Assembly: GCA_030549335.1 (NCBI GenBank)
Contig: CM060186.1
Span: 24,853,189 to 24,917,188 of the forward strand
Source: Pontederia crassipes
Lineage: Eukaryota; Streptophyta; Magnoliopsida; Commelinales; Pontederiaceae
DNA length: 64,000 nucleotides
Reading direction: 5' to 3'
Program-made: the position numbers and the translations under genes
Part shown: positions 40,501 through 53,365 of the stretch, in pieces
Numbering within the stretch: position 1 is the stretch's first letter
Layout of the letters: every line of letters starts with the position of its first letter
Notes under the pieces: generated by a model
Databases searched by the model: none
Told to the model about the DNA's origin: nothing
Seen by the model: the letters and a program-made list of their open reading frames with translations, nothing else

Positions 40501-43500
40501 GACTATCGGGGCAGACACCAACTGCCTCTGCTCCAGCGGAGTTGAGGACACCTCTCATCTCTTTTTCAAGTATCTGGTGGTCAGACGGGCTTGGAAAAGG
40601 CTGGACACGTGTTGTTGGACACCTCCAATGAGACTAACTTCTGGAGAACCCCTCCAGGAATGGTGGCACCCACTCAACTATCCAACGATATAAACTGAGA
40701 TGGACCCTTGCTCCTTGCATACGTATCTAGCTTCTAGCTGCAGAGAAATGCCACCTTTCTTTTTGGGGAGATTTTGCATCATGCCAAAACCATGATGGAT
40801 ACCTGGCACACACAACTGTAGCTGCATATTTTTTTTTTTTTTGCCAGTTTTGGTTCACTTGATTCCTTCATTTACCATGTAGACTTTAACACCATTTACT
40901 TTAATTAACGGTTGGTCACTTGCTTGCTGGTTGTCCTTTGTGCCCTAAAAGAATTGCTAGGATGATTTATTTGAAACGGATACCGGAGAACTGACTTCCG
41001 TGTAATCTTTGCATCTTTCAAATATGTTGATCACGGATGCTTCATTGCTCCAGTTCTATGCTACTTGAGGCTGGATTTATTTGTCAGTGTGGCTGATTTT
41101 TTCTTATCTACAGGTCATAATTGAAGTATCACCGGAGATTCTTTATGCTGAACTTATGACTGAAGTGTTTAAAGGGTCATTATTTGAGATTGCATCTCAT
41201 CATTGTGGAAATTTTGTTGTTCAGGCAGTAGTATCTTCAGCAAAAACTATAGATCAAGTATGTAAAACATTTCCTTGTATTTGTTTCCCTTAGCTTTTGA
41301 TATTTAGTCACTGTTTGCTCAGTATTGTTTCGTATATATAGTTTTTCATTAACAATATTTTTCTTTAACAATATTTTTCTTTAACAATATTATACACAGT
41401 TCAAATATCATTCTTTTGTTAGGGAAAGTTCAAAGGTCATTTTTAATCGCACTGTTGACTTGTCATCTATGGTTACATTTTTTTGTATAACTAGTCAGCT
41501 AATAGTTATTAATACAACAACAAAGCCTTATCCCACTAGGTGGGGTCGGCATAAAGGATGCTATAACAGTGACTAGTATACGTTTTGTTGAAATCAACAA
41601 AATGTACAAGTGTGATCCCAAAACAAAACTGTAAGCAAATGGGAAAAGAGCAAAAGTGAGCTGTGTCTTCCACACCACATGATATATGGTCTACATTGAT
41701 AATCTAGTTTTCAGTATGATATTCTATTAATTGAAAGAAAATGAATGGCTCCATAGGTTTCTGCCTAAGAGAAGCATTAGGGCAAAGTAATACTAGCCTT
41801 ATTTTGCCCTAACATAATTGTCTTTTGAAAGACCATGATATTGTTCAAGTTTGTAACCCGGCATTTGAGACTATTTTATATGGTTAACAATGTTGCTTTA
41901 CTCTTATATCCTTTTTAGGAAAGAAAGGATGACTCCCATAATTTGTGGTTGTCATCCAGGATCAAACGTCATGTACAAAAGTATGCTCTCAAGAAGAGAG
42001 AGCCAACATGGTACGGATGTACAAAAACTAAGCAAAACCCCGCTCCCGGAGAAGAAAGGAAGCATGAAGTACAATATCAGCAATGAGATCCCCACAAAAA
42101 ATCTGCTAAAAAAAAGAACCCCACAAAAAACAATTCGGTTACGTTGGAGCCACATGGCCTAGGTACTGGCCAAAAAAGATGCCAGCATAACTCACCATGT
42201 CAGCGGCTGTCTAGCTGGAGAGCAGAGTGGGAGCCAAAATGTCTCATAGAGAGGGGGGTGGGGGTGGGGATGGTGGCTTTCTGCTTTATCTTGAAAAAAT
42301 GTTGCTTTAACTTAAGCACAATGTTTGAATATATGTCCCACAAATTCTCAAATTTTTTACCCCGGAAGCTTTCTACTTCTGAGATTCTGTCATGTTGTGA
42401 TTGTATCATTGCCTTCTTTACTGACATATTTCATGTGGCATTGCACTTACCACTTTCATAGCATATTTCATATGGCATTCAACAAAGAAGCTATGCATCT
42501 TAAAAGTGGACTTGTTAGATCCGAGTGCATTTCTCTTCTATTTTATGTGTATATTAAGGTACTCGGGTCTTTTAAGGGGCCATTTGGTTCGAGAATAAAC
42601 ATTAGAATATCGTCATATTATGAGAATATAAGCAAACACGAGCTAGAATAGGAATACTTTGGTTAAATGTTGGAAAACGTGAAACCACCTTGATTGTGAT
42701 GAAAGCGCTGTTTTTATTCTCCTCATAAGAATATACATATTCTTCAAAATCAGAAGAATAGTTATATTCTTCCCTTTTGAAAAATTTGATTTTTTCTTTT
42801 ATTTTTTGATTTTAAATATTTTATTATTATATTAATATTTTTATCATTATTATACGATTAAACATAAACTATTTATAATAAAATATTTTACTTAAAAATA
42901 TTATATTATAAAATTTTATTCTCTTCCATCCAAACACAAGCGAGAATAAGAATATCTATACATTTTTAAGAATACAATATTTTGCTACTTTATTCTTCTA
43001 AAAAATATTTTTCAACCAAACGGCCCCTAAAATGCTTGTCCATGTAAATCTTTGGTAAACTATTCTTGATGAAATGCTGGGTTAGTCGTATTCAATTCAG
43101 TCATTGGAGTGTAAGACATGATCTATTTTTCTTTCCTATGCAGATGGATGTGATTTGGACTGAACTTGGTACAAAGAAGTTTAATGAACTACTTGAACTT
43201 GGAAGACCAGGTGTTGTAGCTTCTATTTTAGCAGGGTGCAAAAGGCTTCAAGCGCACACTAATGAGGTTTTTCCCTAGGTATTTTTTCTAGAGAGTATTT
43301 CATATCTTGTTTCGATGTTGATCCGAGTGCTTTGTGGTCCTGATGCAGTGTTGTAAGGCCCTGACGGCAGCATTAAGTGCGGAACCTGAATCTCATATCC
43401 TCATTGTTCCCCGTATGCTGTTCCTTGATAACTACTTGAGGGACAAGTCTTCTTGGGAATGGCCAACGGGTGGTAAGATGCACACACTGGGATGCTTGAT

Positions 43501-46500
43501 GTTGCAGACAATTTTTAAGTTCCCTGGAGTATGTTGAGATCCTTCTCAAAATTTCATATTTCTTTTGTTATCTGCTTTGTGCTTTGTTGTCTTTTGGGAA
43601 TGAAAAATATCACTTTTTTGAGAGAGCAAAGGATGATTACCATTTGTAATCATCCATTTTATTAAAGGTTGTTATATTACAAATGAAAAAAATATCATTT
43701 TGATCTAGTATGATTACATAAATTTGCATAACAGATCTTGACCCGATGCGATGGCCCAAAATCTTTTTATTTTTTAATGCTAAGCCTTATATTTGCTTTA
43801 AAATTTTTAAAAAATTTAAACAAAATATTTAAGTACGAAAATAATATTTAAATATTTGGAAAACTTGTTTTATGTTTCAAAATAAATACTAAATAATATA
43901 AAAAAGTAAGATTTTTTTGTTTAAAAAAGATGGTGGTCCGGTCACCCGACCATCCGACCTAACTCGACCCTTAAACACTCCTACCGACCAGGGGACAAAC
44001 CTTGAACTGATATGAAATATTTGCTATCTTGTCATCTCCATTTAAATATATGGATGTACATAATCTTCTCTTCCTAACTAATTCCAAACATAAGAGTGCA
44101 GTAAATACTTCGGTCCTGTTTGGCTAAGCTCATAAGTCACTTATAAGTTAGTTTGAAAAAATCTGTGTTTGGTAACGTAATAATATGGCTGATAAGGAGA
44201 TATCAAAGTTATAAGTTAAAAAAATAACCCCCTTTATAAGCTAAAAAAAATAACCAGGGGGAGGGTTGCTTATTTTTTCTAAAAAATAAGTCAGTCAGTT
44301 GTATCATAACTAACTAGTTATTATTAATATAAGTAGTTTTATCCAAACATGTAATCGCTTATTTTTAAAAATAAGTTTCAGCCAATAAAATACTTTTCAG
44401 CACTTCAACTTTTCAGTATCAGCTAAGCCAAACGAGCCCTTCATCTATCCAAATATGGCATTTCATATATAAAGTACTTATGGGAGATTGTCATTTTAGA
44501 TGATAAATTATCAGTAGATGAATACTGTTTGCTGGCAACTTTACATTGAGGGAAATTAAGCTCTCCTAGATCCTAAAATTGGAAATAATGTTTCTTTATT
44601 CAAATAGATTATGAATGTTAATTTTTCATTGGGGTTAAGAGCATAATTTCTGTTTATTGTTGTCAAACAGAATCTAATTAAGCCTTACATTACAAGTATC
44701 ACATCTATGAGTGCCAGTCAGACATTTCAAATGGTGAAAGATGCTGGTGGATCGCGTGTTTTTGAAGCATTTATCTCTTCAGATGTTTCTTGCAAGTTGA
44801 AGACTAAGATGATTGCTAAGTAAGTATGATGAAATTCTTAAAAAACATGACTATTTCGTAGATGCTGTATTTTTTCTGCTGTAATTGTTCTGCAGCTTGT
44901 ATGAAATAATTGCTTATGTAAATGGCTGGTTGGTTTATGAAGAACTATTAATTTATTGCATCCACTGTCTAAGTTTGTACAATGAGCATGATTAATATGA
45001 AATATACCTATCATTTTGGAATGGCGTCGTATGATCCATGTAGCCGACCTCACCTAGTGGGATAAGGCTTTGTTGTTGTTGTTGTTGTATACCTATCATT
45101 TTAGTTATTTTTTGTCATTATTCATGCAATGGCCGGATTAAGTACCAATGTGTTAATGTCTTCTCTCGTTCTTATAGACTTCGAGGACAATTTGGAGAGC
45201 TTGCTGTTAGTCCTTCCAGTTCTTTCACCATTGAGAAATGCTTTACTGCTAGTAAAATTTCCCTGAAGGAGGCTATAACATCAGAACTTCTGGAGGTGCG
45301 GCCTGAACTTTCTAAGTTAAAGCATGGGCCATACTTATTGAAGAAACTAGATGTTGATGGGTAAGTGTTTTTCCTTTCTGTGACATCTTTAAGGTTATCT
45401 TTTGAGGATGCAATATTATTTGAAAGCTATTGTGTTCTATTCATTATACAAAAACAAATTTTGATCAAAGATAAAATGAAATTGACGTAGTATAGAGATT
45501 AGTTAAAAATCTTAGTAGATAGACGTAGTCTAGAGATTAGTTAAAAATCTTAGTAGTGAGGATTACTTATTATTGTATTTTCCTTTTTATCCTAGAAATT
45601 TTTTGTTATTTCAATTTCCTAATTGGAGTTAAAACTCTATTTTGTAGAACGCTACAAACAAAGTTCCAGTGATGTCCAATATATTTATATCCCTTAATTA
45701 AACATTTAGTTTTTTTTGTCGAATCATGATGCTTTCAATGGATTTGAAAGAACTCCGGCGGATTCTACAATTATTGATGGACTTCAGAATTTCTTATGAA
45801 ATTGAGGTTAGATGACTTGCAAAATGACATCGTTGGTTGATTCCAAGAATCTCAGAGGATGTCTTTCAATTTTGTCATTCTCAACCACTTTGCCATCTTC
45901 AATACCTCTAAACTCATCTTCTACGTACTTGTAATCATATCATTTTTTATGTAATAAAAAAAAAGATGTTTGGCCGCCTCTGTATCACATCCTCCAACAC
46001 ACTAGCCACCTTACTATTTTGTAAATCTCGAGTGGTAGTTGTAAATTCCCTGTCTGGTTTTGATGTGGCGGTGAAGGCCATCGTCAGCTCTTGTGCTGTT
46101 GTCTGGTGCTGGCAAGGACTGTCACAATGGAGAAGCGGAAAATCACCTCCATCACGCAAGGATACCGGTCACATCTCTCCAGCTCAACTTCTTTGCATGG
46201 TGTTTCCCTCCACAGTACCTTAGACGACAAAGATGCCCTAAAACATCTGCTTCTTGGAAAGCTCTCGTTGTGGTCGATCTTCCAGATGCCGCGTCTGAGG
46301 GCCACTCGCCTCTCCTAGTTGTGTAGCTTTGGAGTTGTTGATATGCAGAAGCTCCATGGTGCAACAGAATACTCTCCTCACTCAGCACCTCACACTTGCT
46401 AGTGGAAGATGTGCAATTAGCGTGACATTAGTTTTAGATTTTTTCATAGCCATCTTCTTACGTAGTTGTATTCCTTGCAGGTTACGTAGGATTGAAATAA

Positions 46501-47295
46501 AATATCAATATATTGGATTTACGAAATGTGTTGATTTAAATGGGTTTTCTCAGTGCAATATCTGCATTCTTCTGCAAAAGATGTTTTTGGAATGTGAACG
46601 TTGATTAATGGTTGTTGCTATATAATCAGTCACCAGATAATTTTTTTCTTAATACAATTTCAACAGTTGCATTAGATTTTCTACTGGTTAATATACAATT
46701 TTTTTTCCTCTATTTAGTTTATGTATATGAATGAGTCTCGTAATCAATGAAATTTTTCTGACTATTTTTCCTTTGGCTCATGTGCAGATTTGCCAGCAGG
46801 CCTGAACAATGGAAAAGAAGCCAAGCAGCAAAAGAAAATGCCTACAAAGAATTCCAGAGTATATTTGGGTCGAAGGGCAATACCCAAGAGCAAAAGTTCA
46901 TGGCACGGAAATCCTTTGAGAAATTCTCGACTGGAAGGCATGAAAAACACAAGGGAATTAGAGCGAATGAAGGTGAGCCCATGTCAAAATTGGGAACAAC
47001 AAATTCTGGCATGGAGATCTCCATGGCCAAACTAGGCTTTGGTGGCCTAAAGCAAGGTAAACGCAAAGGAGGTCGCAATCCCGGTAGCAATAGCTTCATT
47101 ACGGACAACACCAGTGCAACTTTCGTGAAGAATTCTGGGAAAAGAAAATCCTCCGCAGATGAGCTTGCTGACCTAGCTGGTAAGTCAACACTGAGTGCAC
47201 GAGACATTAGCAAGCTGTTTAAGCCAACGATGACAGAGGAACATGAACAATATGGAAAGGAAAAGGTGCCATTTCTTAAGAGGCGGAAAAGGTAA
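34535..47295 (+). CDS. PUM23: Nucleolar Pumilio-repeat RNA-binding protein, APUM23 / Nop9 type
   Basis: Ten coding exons: 34535-34683, 34858-35218, 35294-35593, 35685-35852, 41114-41257, 43144-43266, 43349-43528, 44671-44819, 45178-45360, 46788-47295. They join in phase through GT/AG introns to 2265 bases, 754 residues; I recall Arabidopsis APUM23 as 753. A lysine/histidine-rich N-terminus leads to RKKVDPETMKYF. PUF-type repeat cores follow: GSHVAETAL, YGSHVLRSLLCLCKG, SSFVFQ/TAL across a splice, CGNFVVQAV, GVVASI, GSRVFEAF, FTIEKCF and GPYLLKKLDVDG. The C-terminus is basic and ends RRKR. The family acts in the nucleolus in 35S pre-rRNA processing and 18S rRNA maturation. ATG 34535 is the start that keeps the N-terminal frame; a CAG at 34471-34473 looks like the acceptor of a 5'-UTR exon whose upstream partner is not found. 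Introns carry a LINE, SINEs and MITEs, yet no coding exon is broken. Confidence 0.93.
36000..40850 (+). mobile_element. Decayed LINE retrotransposon filling Pumilio intron 4
   Basis: Parts in order: a zinc-knuckle segment (FKCHGCSHYKISCKGRVHCL, near 37010) typical of plant LINE ORF1; an endonuclease start (WNVGGLGD, near 38090); reverse-transcriptase pieces (GPNDILVFFYHKFC near 38225, DFAKV and FPNEWITLF near 38545-38640); a YVDD catalytic box at 39901-39912; and a zinc-binding C-terminus (VLAWLL, EDTSHLFF, near 40440-40570). Frames are broken throughout. It is in sense with the host gene and explains the 5.26-kb intron 35853-41113. A MITE has inserted in its 5' part, and DNA between about 38870 and 39640 separates RT motifs that should be close. 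The 5' border is approximate. Confidence 0.8.
36410..36843. mobile_element. MITE with TGA target duplication inside the LINE
   Basis: The left end GAGTCTGTTCGATAGAA and the reverse-complemented right end GGGTCTGTTTGGTCGAA form an imperfect inverted repeat. TGA flanks both sides (36407-36409, 36844-36846). A 3-bp duplication and this terminus fit PIF/Harbinger (Tourist-like) MITEs. LINE-derived sequence resumes after it. Confidence 0.65.
41514..41550 (-). mobile_element. Au-type SINE 3'-end fragment in Pumilio intron 5
   Basis: Only the 3' end remains: on the plus strand, ACAACAACAAAG followed by CCTTATCCCACTAGGTGG and GGTCGGC. It matches the SINE at 33796-33968. No target duplication was found. 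Confidence 0.75.
42576..43027. mobile_element. Tourist-like MITE with TAA target duplication in Pumilio intron 5
   Basis: The left end GGGGCCATTTGGTT and the reverse-complemented right end GGGGCCGTTTGGTT differ at one base. TAA flanks both sides (42573-42575 and 43028-43030). Length 452 bp with an AT-rich interior. The TAA duplication and GGGGCC-TTTGG terminus are the PIF/Harbinger (Tourist) signature. Confidence 0.85.
43731..43983. mobile_element. Possible hAT-like remnant in Pumilio intron 7
   Basis: A block with GGTCACCCGACCATCCGACC and a right end AAACACTCCTA resembles the right end of the hAT-like element at 57714-58158. The left end and target duplication were not resolved. Confidence 0.3.
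44112..44439. mobile_element. Tourist-like MITE with TTC target duplication in Pumilio intron 7
   Basis: The left end GGTCCTGTTTGGCTAAGCT and the reverse-complemented right end GGGCTCGTTTGGCTTAGCT align over 19 bases with four mismatches. TTC flanks both sides (44109-44111 and 44440-44442). Length 328 bp. Confidence 0.75.
45018..45087 (+). mobile_element. 5'-truncated Au-type SINE with 15-bp target duplication in Pumilio intron 8
   Basis: Seventy bases ending CCTAGTGGGATAAGGCTTTG and (TTG)n, flanked by TATACCTATCATTTT at 45003-45017 and 45088-45102. It is 5'-truncated relative to the copy at 33796 and lies in sense with the gene. Confidence 0.85.
45484..45557. repeat. 38-bp tandem duplication in Pumilio intron 9
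   Basis: A unit with GACGTAGTNTAGAGATTAG and TTAAAAATCTTAGTAG occurs twice, starting at 45484 and 45522. Confidence 0.8.
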
Positions 47296-48510
47296 AGTTT
47301 ACCATGCAAATTCTATATAGTGAGAATTTGTTCCGAGCATTCAGCATTGGAGCTTTGAAACTTTTTGTGCTCGAGGGGACAGACGGTGAGGCAGTAGATT
47401 CCGAGAAGTTGGAATGTGTTAGCATTAGGAAACATCTACATCTGCCCCAGGCATCTTTGTTGTGCCACAGAAAGCGACCAATGCCTGAGTAGGCATTTAC
47501 TTTGGCGTATGAGAGAAGACCCCAAAATAAAGTTCTCATGTTATTTATATCCTGAAGAAAGGCAACGTAGAGACTTAATGTACCTTATCAGGATGACGAA
47601 ATATTTTGTTTTTTTTCTCTTTTCTCAAAAGGAAATCTCTACTAATGGAGACTTTTTGTTACATTGTCCTTCCAGGTCAAAGCAGTTACTTCAAGTAAAA
47701 TGACACCATAATTCCTGCATGTTAAGCGTGATTTGCTATTGTTATTGCTTTTTCTTTTTCTTATTTTTTTTGGGAAGTAATATGCCACCACGCACTAAAA
47801 TATTTGCTTCGTCTTTGGCTTTAATAATTAAGTATAAAAAAATATGATCAATGAGTACTATTTTCTACAGTTGTCTGATTTATTACACGTTTTATCAGGA
47901 CAATTGTGAGGGATGATTTAAGATGAACGACATTGTTTTTTTTTGGGTGCAAAATATTTATTTACCCTTTACGCTTGACAGCGTTTTTATTAAAAAAGGT
48001 TATGCACAACTTTAGGGAAAAGTATTTTCTACGAATGGAAAATATTTTTAGTTTCGCACTGATCTCTAAAACTAAATTATATTATATTTTAAGTTTATTT
48101 TTCCTAAACTAAGGGAAATAGTTTATTCATTTGAAAAATATTTGCTTCTTGTGCCAGTTTAAAATTACCAAAAAAAAAGCGATATTTATATTTTGAATGT
48201 TTTTCAAGTCACGTCCTATTTCCAAATAATAATATTTTAAAAAAAGATTATAAACATTGAATAGATCACATAAGATTTTTTTGAAAAATTTAAAAGTAAC
48301 TTCAAAATTCAACTTTTAAATTTAAATATAAATAATTTAAAATATTCTAATTAATGTTATATTAAATTAAAATAAAATAAATTAACGATTTGATAATATT
48401 CGAGTTCAGTCAAGGGCGGACCAGACTGCAAAATGAGCGGGGCAAAAAAGAAAGGCTGAAAATATTGAACCACGCAGAATCAATTCCTCAGCTTGCAGAA
48501 AAGATCTTAA
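47296..48510. other. Pumilio 3' UTR and AT-rich intergenic DNA
   Basis: The first few hundred bases should be the 3' UTR. Beyond about 47700 the DNA is AT-rich with no recognised gene or element. Confidence 0.5.
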
Positions 48511-49103
48511 GATGGCATTTGTTTGAAGAATCGGGACAGAATCGTTCTCTTGTTCTGTCCGATTCCGTCAAACACTATTTCAAAATTAGATTTCAGAGCG
48601 GAAACCAATTTAGTGGAACTAGGTCACGCAACCCCGGTTTCACCTTTGTTTAAATTCATTTTCTTTTTTTCATTTTTTTCTCTCACACCACATCTTTCGT
48701 AAAATAAATTATTTAATAAACATAAGATAATTTTAATAAGGGATTAATATAATATTATTTATTACTTATTATTTAATAAAAAAATTAATATTTCATTAAA
48801 TATAATTAACTTTAAAAATTTTTTTGTATTTAAATAATATATTTTATAACAATAAAATTCCCATATTTTCTTAAATTATTATTTTATTTTAATTATTAAT
48901 AAAATTATACTTTATAATGATAATTATTTTTTATCTCAAAACTCATCAAAAATTTATCCATCACATCTACTTTTTTTTATCACATAAATCACATTATTTC
49001 TCATCATCAAATTTCACTCTAACAAAAAATAATATAAATTAATATGCCAATTCAATTATGCACCGAAAATTTAGAAAGAACTGCTTCCGTTTTCAAACGA
49101 CCC
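48511..49103. mobile_element. MITE, family A copy 2, with TAA target duplication
   Basis: TAA flanks both sides (48508-48510 and 49104-49106). The ends GATGGCATTTGTTTGAA and, reverse-complemented, GGGTCGTTTGAA are an imperfect inverted pair. The interior matches copy 1 at 10252-10890, including TCTCTCACACCAC-like and TTATTACTTATTATT blocks, and ends with a CATCATCAAATTTCACTC block shared with copy 1. Confidence 0.75.
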
Positions 49104-49638
49104 TAAGAAGAAGAAACCAATCTAACAATGTGAAATATTTGTTGAAAACAGTATTGTATATATTCAAGCGAGGGGAAAGTTATTTTTTAATCACAAAATT
49201 CACATTTTCATATACAATTTTAATAAAATTCTAAAAAGTTAGGGCCAGGGCCTCCTTGACCACAACTTGGGTCCGCCCTTGAGTTCAATGAAGAAGTATT
49301 TTATTTTATTTTTTAAAAAAAGTGATTCAGGTTGGAATCCTCGATTTTTTCTGATTAGGAGTATGATTGCTTTTACATGTATTAAAAGATAAATCTAATT
49401 TTTAAGTGAGCCCAGAATTTTAATCTTTTCGAATCCATTTTTTAAGACGAGATAGATTTTTCGTGCAGAAACTACTTATGCGTGGTCGAGTTTTAAAATT
49501 AATTTTTTTATAATGGTTAGGGAATCTATATGATATTAAAAAATGAAGATAGCATAAAAGTAGACGAAAGTAAATTTCAGTGATGATTATCCAATTTAAG
49601 AGACATTCTTAATAAGGACATCTATCAAACACGACGAT

Positions 49639-52066
49639 TGTAATGTCTGGTCATTAAAAAAAAGGAAAAAAAAGAATTGACCCATTCTCGTAGCCGCCTA
49701 TGACGCCCCACGATGCCAACCGAATAACAATAATTAGAGAAACTCAAAAGCTGGACTGACGAGCTATCCATTTTGTGCATCACGGCAGAAGAGGAGGAAA
49801 GGAAACGTGATCGCACAAGAAGAGGTCGTCGAAGGAAGGGACATCGCGGACACGAAACGTGAGCAGATCAACTTTCAAAGTTTCAGAGGTACTCTTGCAT
49901 GGATGTATGGAGATATGTCTTCTGCAACCTCATGATTAGATAAATTATATAATTCTTCTATAGATATATCTGTTACGAAAGGAGGGAGAAAGAGATCGCA
50001 CGAAACACAGAAGAACGGCGGCGACTTTTTGTTATGGAATAACGATTACAAGAATAGATCTGTTTAGACCCATAGGGAGTTTATATAGGTATTCTCCCTG
50101 TGACAGACGATATAAATTACATACGGACTGAGACTCTAAATAAATTTTCGGAAAATAGGACATCTATCTCGTGATAAAGAAATAAATTAAATCCGAATCA
50201 CATACAAAATACTCCTAAAAATTTTCGTTCAGGGGCTCCGTTCCTTTGCAACCCCCGTAGGGGGATCCCCTGTATCCCCCTCTTGACCCCCCACATGCTC
50301 GTTGATTGGGCAGCGAGATCCCGTAGGAAATTCTGCTGAAGCGCCTGACTATGTAGAGAAATCAATTGGGTTCAGATTCAAGGCATTATTAACAATATCG
50401 ATAGCGTAAAAATTGTTAGTGATCTGTCACGTGTATGACCCAACTTTTGAATCACGTTTTTGTGAATTTATCATTATATGATCCCACCTTGATGGTCTTT
50501 CGTATTTTTCCTAAAATAATACCCTATTAGATTTTAAAGAATTGGCCACTATTTTCTGTGGGGTGCAAACGTCGAATGGTATTTCTTTTAGTTCTATACG
50601 GTCATTCTAAATCTAATGTTAAGGTCTCGTACATCCTTTTGGGCGTAAATGGAAGACGCCGTCTATGATTATGGTCGACATATTTTTCACCGTTTGCACT
50701 AAATGTATGCACCTTTTACTCAAGAATGCATTTGGACATTTGTCATGCCACTACATTAGTATTAGTCATTTAATGCACTTACATTACATATACTTATTTT
50801 GCCACCACGTCTGTTACTGTATCTCACGTGATCACAGCCACATACTTCAATTACTGTAGCAATTTGACGCTTGTTTACAATACCATGCGCATGGTAAAGT
50901 AATATGCCATAGGTGAATTCCACCTCAGGATTTGTGACCTCTTCTATTTGATTGAAACGATTTTGATTAGCTGCCCCACTAATAAGTTATCTATCATGCT
51001 ATTACGTCGAGACCCATTGATACACACATTACTTTATATTTAAATTCAACAACGTTATAGACTTATTTCTTGATTTCGAAAGTTCTCCAACCTTATTATC
51101 CATGATCCTAATCCTTAAACTTCCAAACCTAATTATAATATAAAAAGATAAAAGACTAAAAACATAAATGGAAGAGCTTTTCTTATGTTTTGTTGATGAC
51201 GATCAACTTGGTCAAAAGAGAGTCAAAAGATACTCTATCGACTTATATTTGACGTGAAGATATTCCGTTCTGACTAAAGGAGAGTTGAAAGATACTCCAC
51301 CGGCCTATGTTAAAGGGAGTTGAAAGACACTCCAAAATAAGTGTAACATAATAAAAATGAAAAGATGACTATGATTATGATGATAGACAATGCCTAATGA
51401 TATTATGATATTTTATGATGATGATTATAAATCTCATGATTGACTATGCCATATGAATTTAAAATGATTATGTTATCTTTTTTGTTACACTTATCATGTT
51501 AACATCAGTCATGCCACTTTATTTTTATGCATCTTGATCATGATATTATTATACCAATTATGTCTATGTGACTTTATCATTTATGACTATGTTTATTTGA
51601 TTATCGTTATAATATCAGTACTGCTTATATGTCATGTGTTTATTATGCACTTGGCATCAAAGCTCATAGGGAGGTTTATCTCCCCTATGTATTTAATGTC
51701 TCAAGTAACAACCTAGCATAGTAAAAAGAATGATGGCGATCAAGCTCATGGTGACCTTTGCATATGAAATCGAGTCTCCTCAACTTCCTTTCTATTTTCA
51801 TCAAGTTGTATTTGTCTTATGCAAACTCTTGTGTTTATATTATTTGAGACTCAGTCATGTTATCTCGTGAAGACTTCCACACTCATTTTCATCATGTCTC
51901 TTTTAAATTAAATGGTAGCTATGTTTTCCTTCCACAATTATGTCTCCATTTTATTGACCAGTCAAACTCTTATTTTGGTCAAAATATTGTACACGTAAGT
52001 CATGTCCTGTAACGTCTCTAAGGTGTATTCGGCCACATGACGGAGTGCATTTTGGGGGGCATTACA
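49639..52066 (+). mobile_element. Solo LTR inserted in the left arm of the fold-back element
   Basis: It starts TGTAATGTCTGG and ends GGGGCATTACA, with TGTAATG and CATTACA as terminal inverted repeats. Flanking pentamers are ACGAT (49634-49638) and ACGGT (52067-52071), differing at one base. Its removal restores continuity with the right arm, independent evidence for the borders. A CTGTAACGTCTCTAAGG block near its right end also occurs near the right end of the LTR at 11243-14015. A region near 50030-50120 has a minus-strand CTATATAAACTCC box, suggesting a further LTR piece inside. Confidence 0.7.
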
Positions 52067-52407
52067 ACGGTCATACAACTTTAGAATAATTTCAATTAAG
52101 GTCATCGCGATCGGTTATAACCAATAAACTAGTAAATCGCTAACATAGCGCCGGCATGGATGCTTACGTGGCATCATGTCAACATTTTCTCTTTCCTTTA
52201 TGTCAGATTAAAAAAAATAAAATTATCACGTTAGCATTATTCTCTTTGTTCCAGCCAAACTTTTCTTTTGTATCTACATAGTCATCCAACTTTTCAAAAC
52301 TTTCGGATAAGGTCATTCAACTTTTCAATTGCGGTCATCATTAAAAACTTAAAATAAAAATAGTAATAATAAACATAAAAAATAAAAAAAATTGAAGGCA
52401 CTTAGAC

Positions 52408-53365
52408 CAATGTTTATTATAATCGGACCGACCACCCGATCGACGTTTGAAACTGGGTCGTGGTTGGACCGGTTCGATCGGGTTCAATCGTAAAAAATCA
52501 GATTTTTATTAAAATAATAATATTTTAATCTTGAATAAATATAAGAATTAATATATTATATTTTATTATAATAAACTACTAATAATCATAAATTAATATA
52601 AAATTATTTTTGACATATTGTATAAAGTTAAACTATCCAAATCTAATGGATTATTATTAATTTTCTATTATTAATATAATATCAGTGATTTTATATTACT
52701 TTATGTAAATTTAATATTTTTCATCTATTTGTTTTATTTCCAATTATTCTTCTAATTGTATATCCTTCCACATTTATTTTCTTTTTTATTTTCATTTTTC
52801 CCATTTTTTCTTATTTCCCTTCTTTTCATGTTTATAGTTGAATTAGGCTTCTTTTTCAAATTATTTATTATATTGAAAAAACAAAATACATAATCAATTA
52901 TTTTATTATTATTGATCTTTTTATATTTATATTTTCACTTTCAAATTTGTTTTTTCTACCTATTATCTTCCTATATTTATATTTGTGTCATTCCCTAATT
53001 TACGCCTTATTTATTTCCCTACTTCCAAATTTGTTTTATACCTATTAATTATTACCCTACATTTATTTTTGTATTTCCATTTTAAATTTTAATTCGATTA
53101 GCCGGATTCCTTCATTAATGCCTTATTTATTTATTTTTCTTTCCATTTCATTCAACATACTTTCCATCTTAACTTGATTTTTTTCCAAAATTAAGTTCAA
53201 CTATTTTTTTACAGGTTCATTAGTTTGTCGGTTTTTTTTCGATTCAATCGGATGTTTTTCGGTTTGACACTCGCACCGATTTGGAGTCAATTCGGACCGA
53301 ACCAAGTGCCGGCTCGTGATTGAACCGATCGAACTGGCCGGTCCGGTCCGATTTCAATAACATTG
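52408..53365. mobile_element. Non-autonomous hAT-like element, family C copy 1, with perfect 8-bp target duplication
   Basis: ACTTAGAC flanks both sides (52400-52407 and 53366-53373). The left end CAATGTTTATTATAATCGG and the reverse-complemented right end CAATGTTATTGAAATCGGAC form an imperfect inverted repeat continuing into GACCGGCCGG-like sequence. The 958-bp interior is pyrimidine-rich without a gene. The same element occurs at 60969-61950. After removal the fold-back arm sequence is continuous. Confidence 0.88.

Noticed and set aside
45700-46480. Intron 9 of the Pumilio gene holds short overlapping frames on both strands near 45966-46388
   Set aside because: They overlap on both strands, have no recognised motif and sit inside an intron whose flanking exons join in frame.
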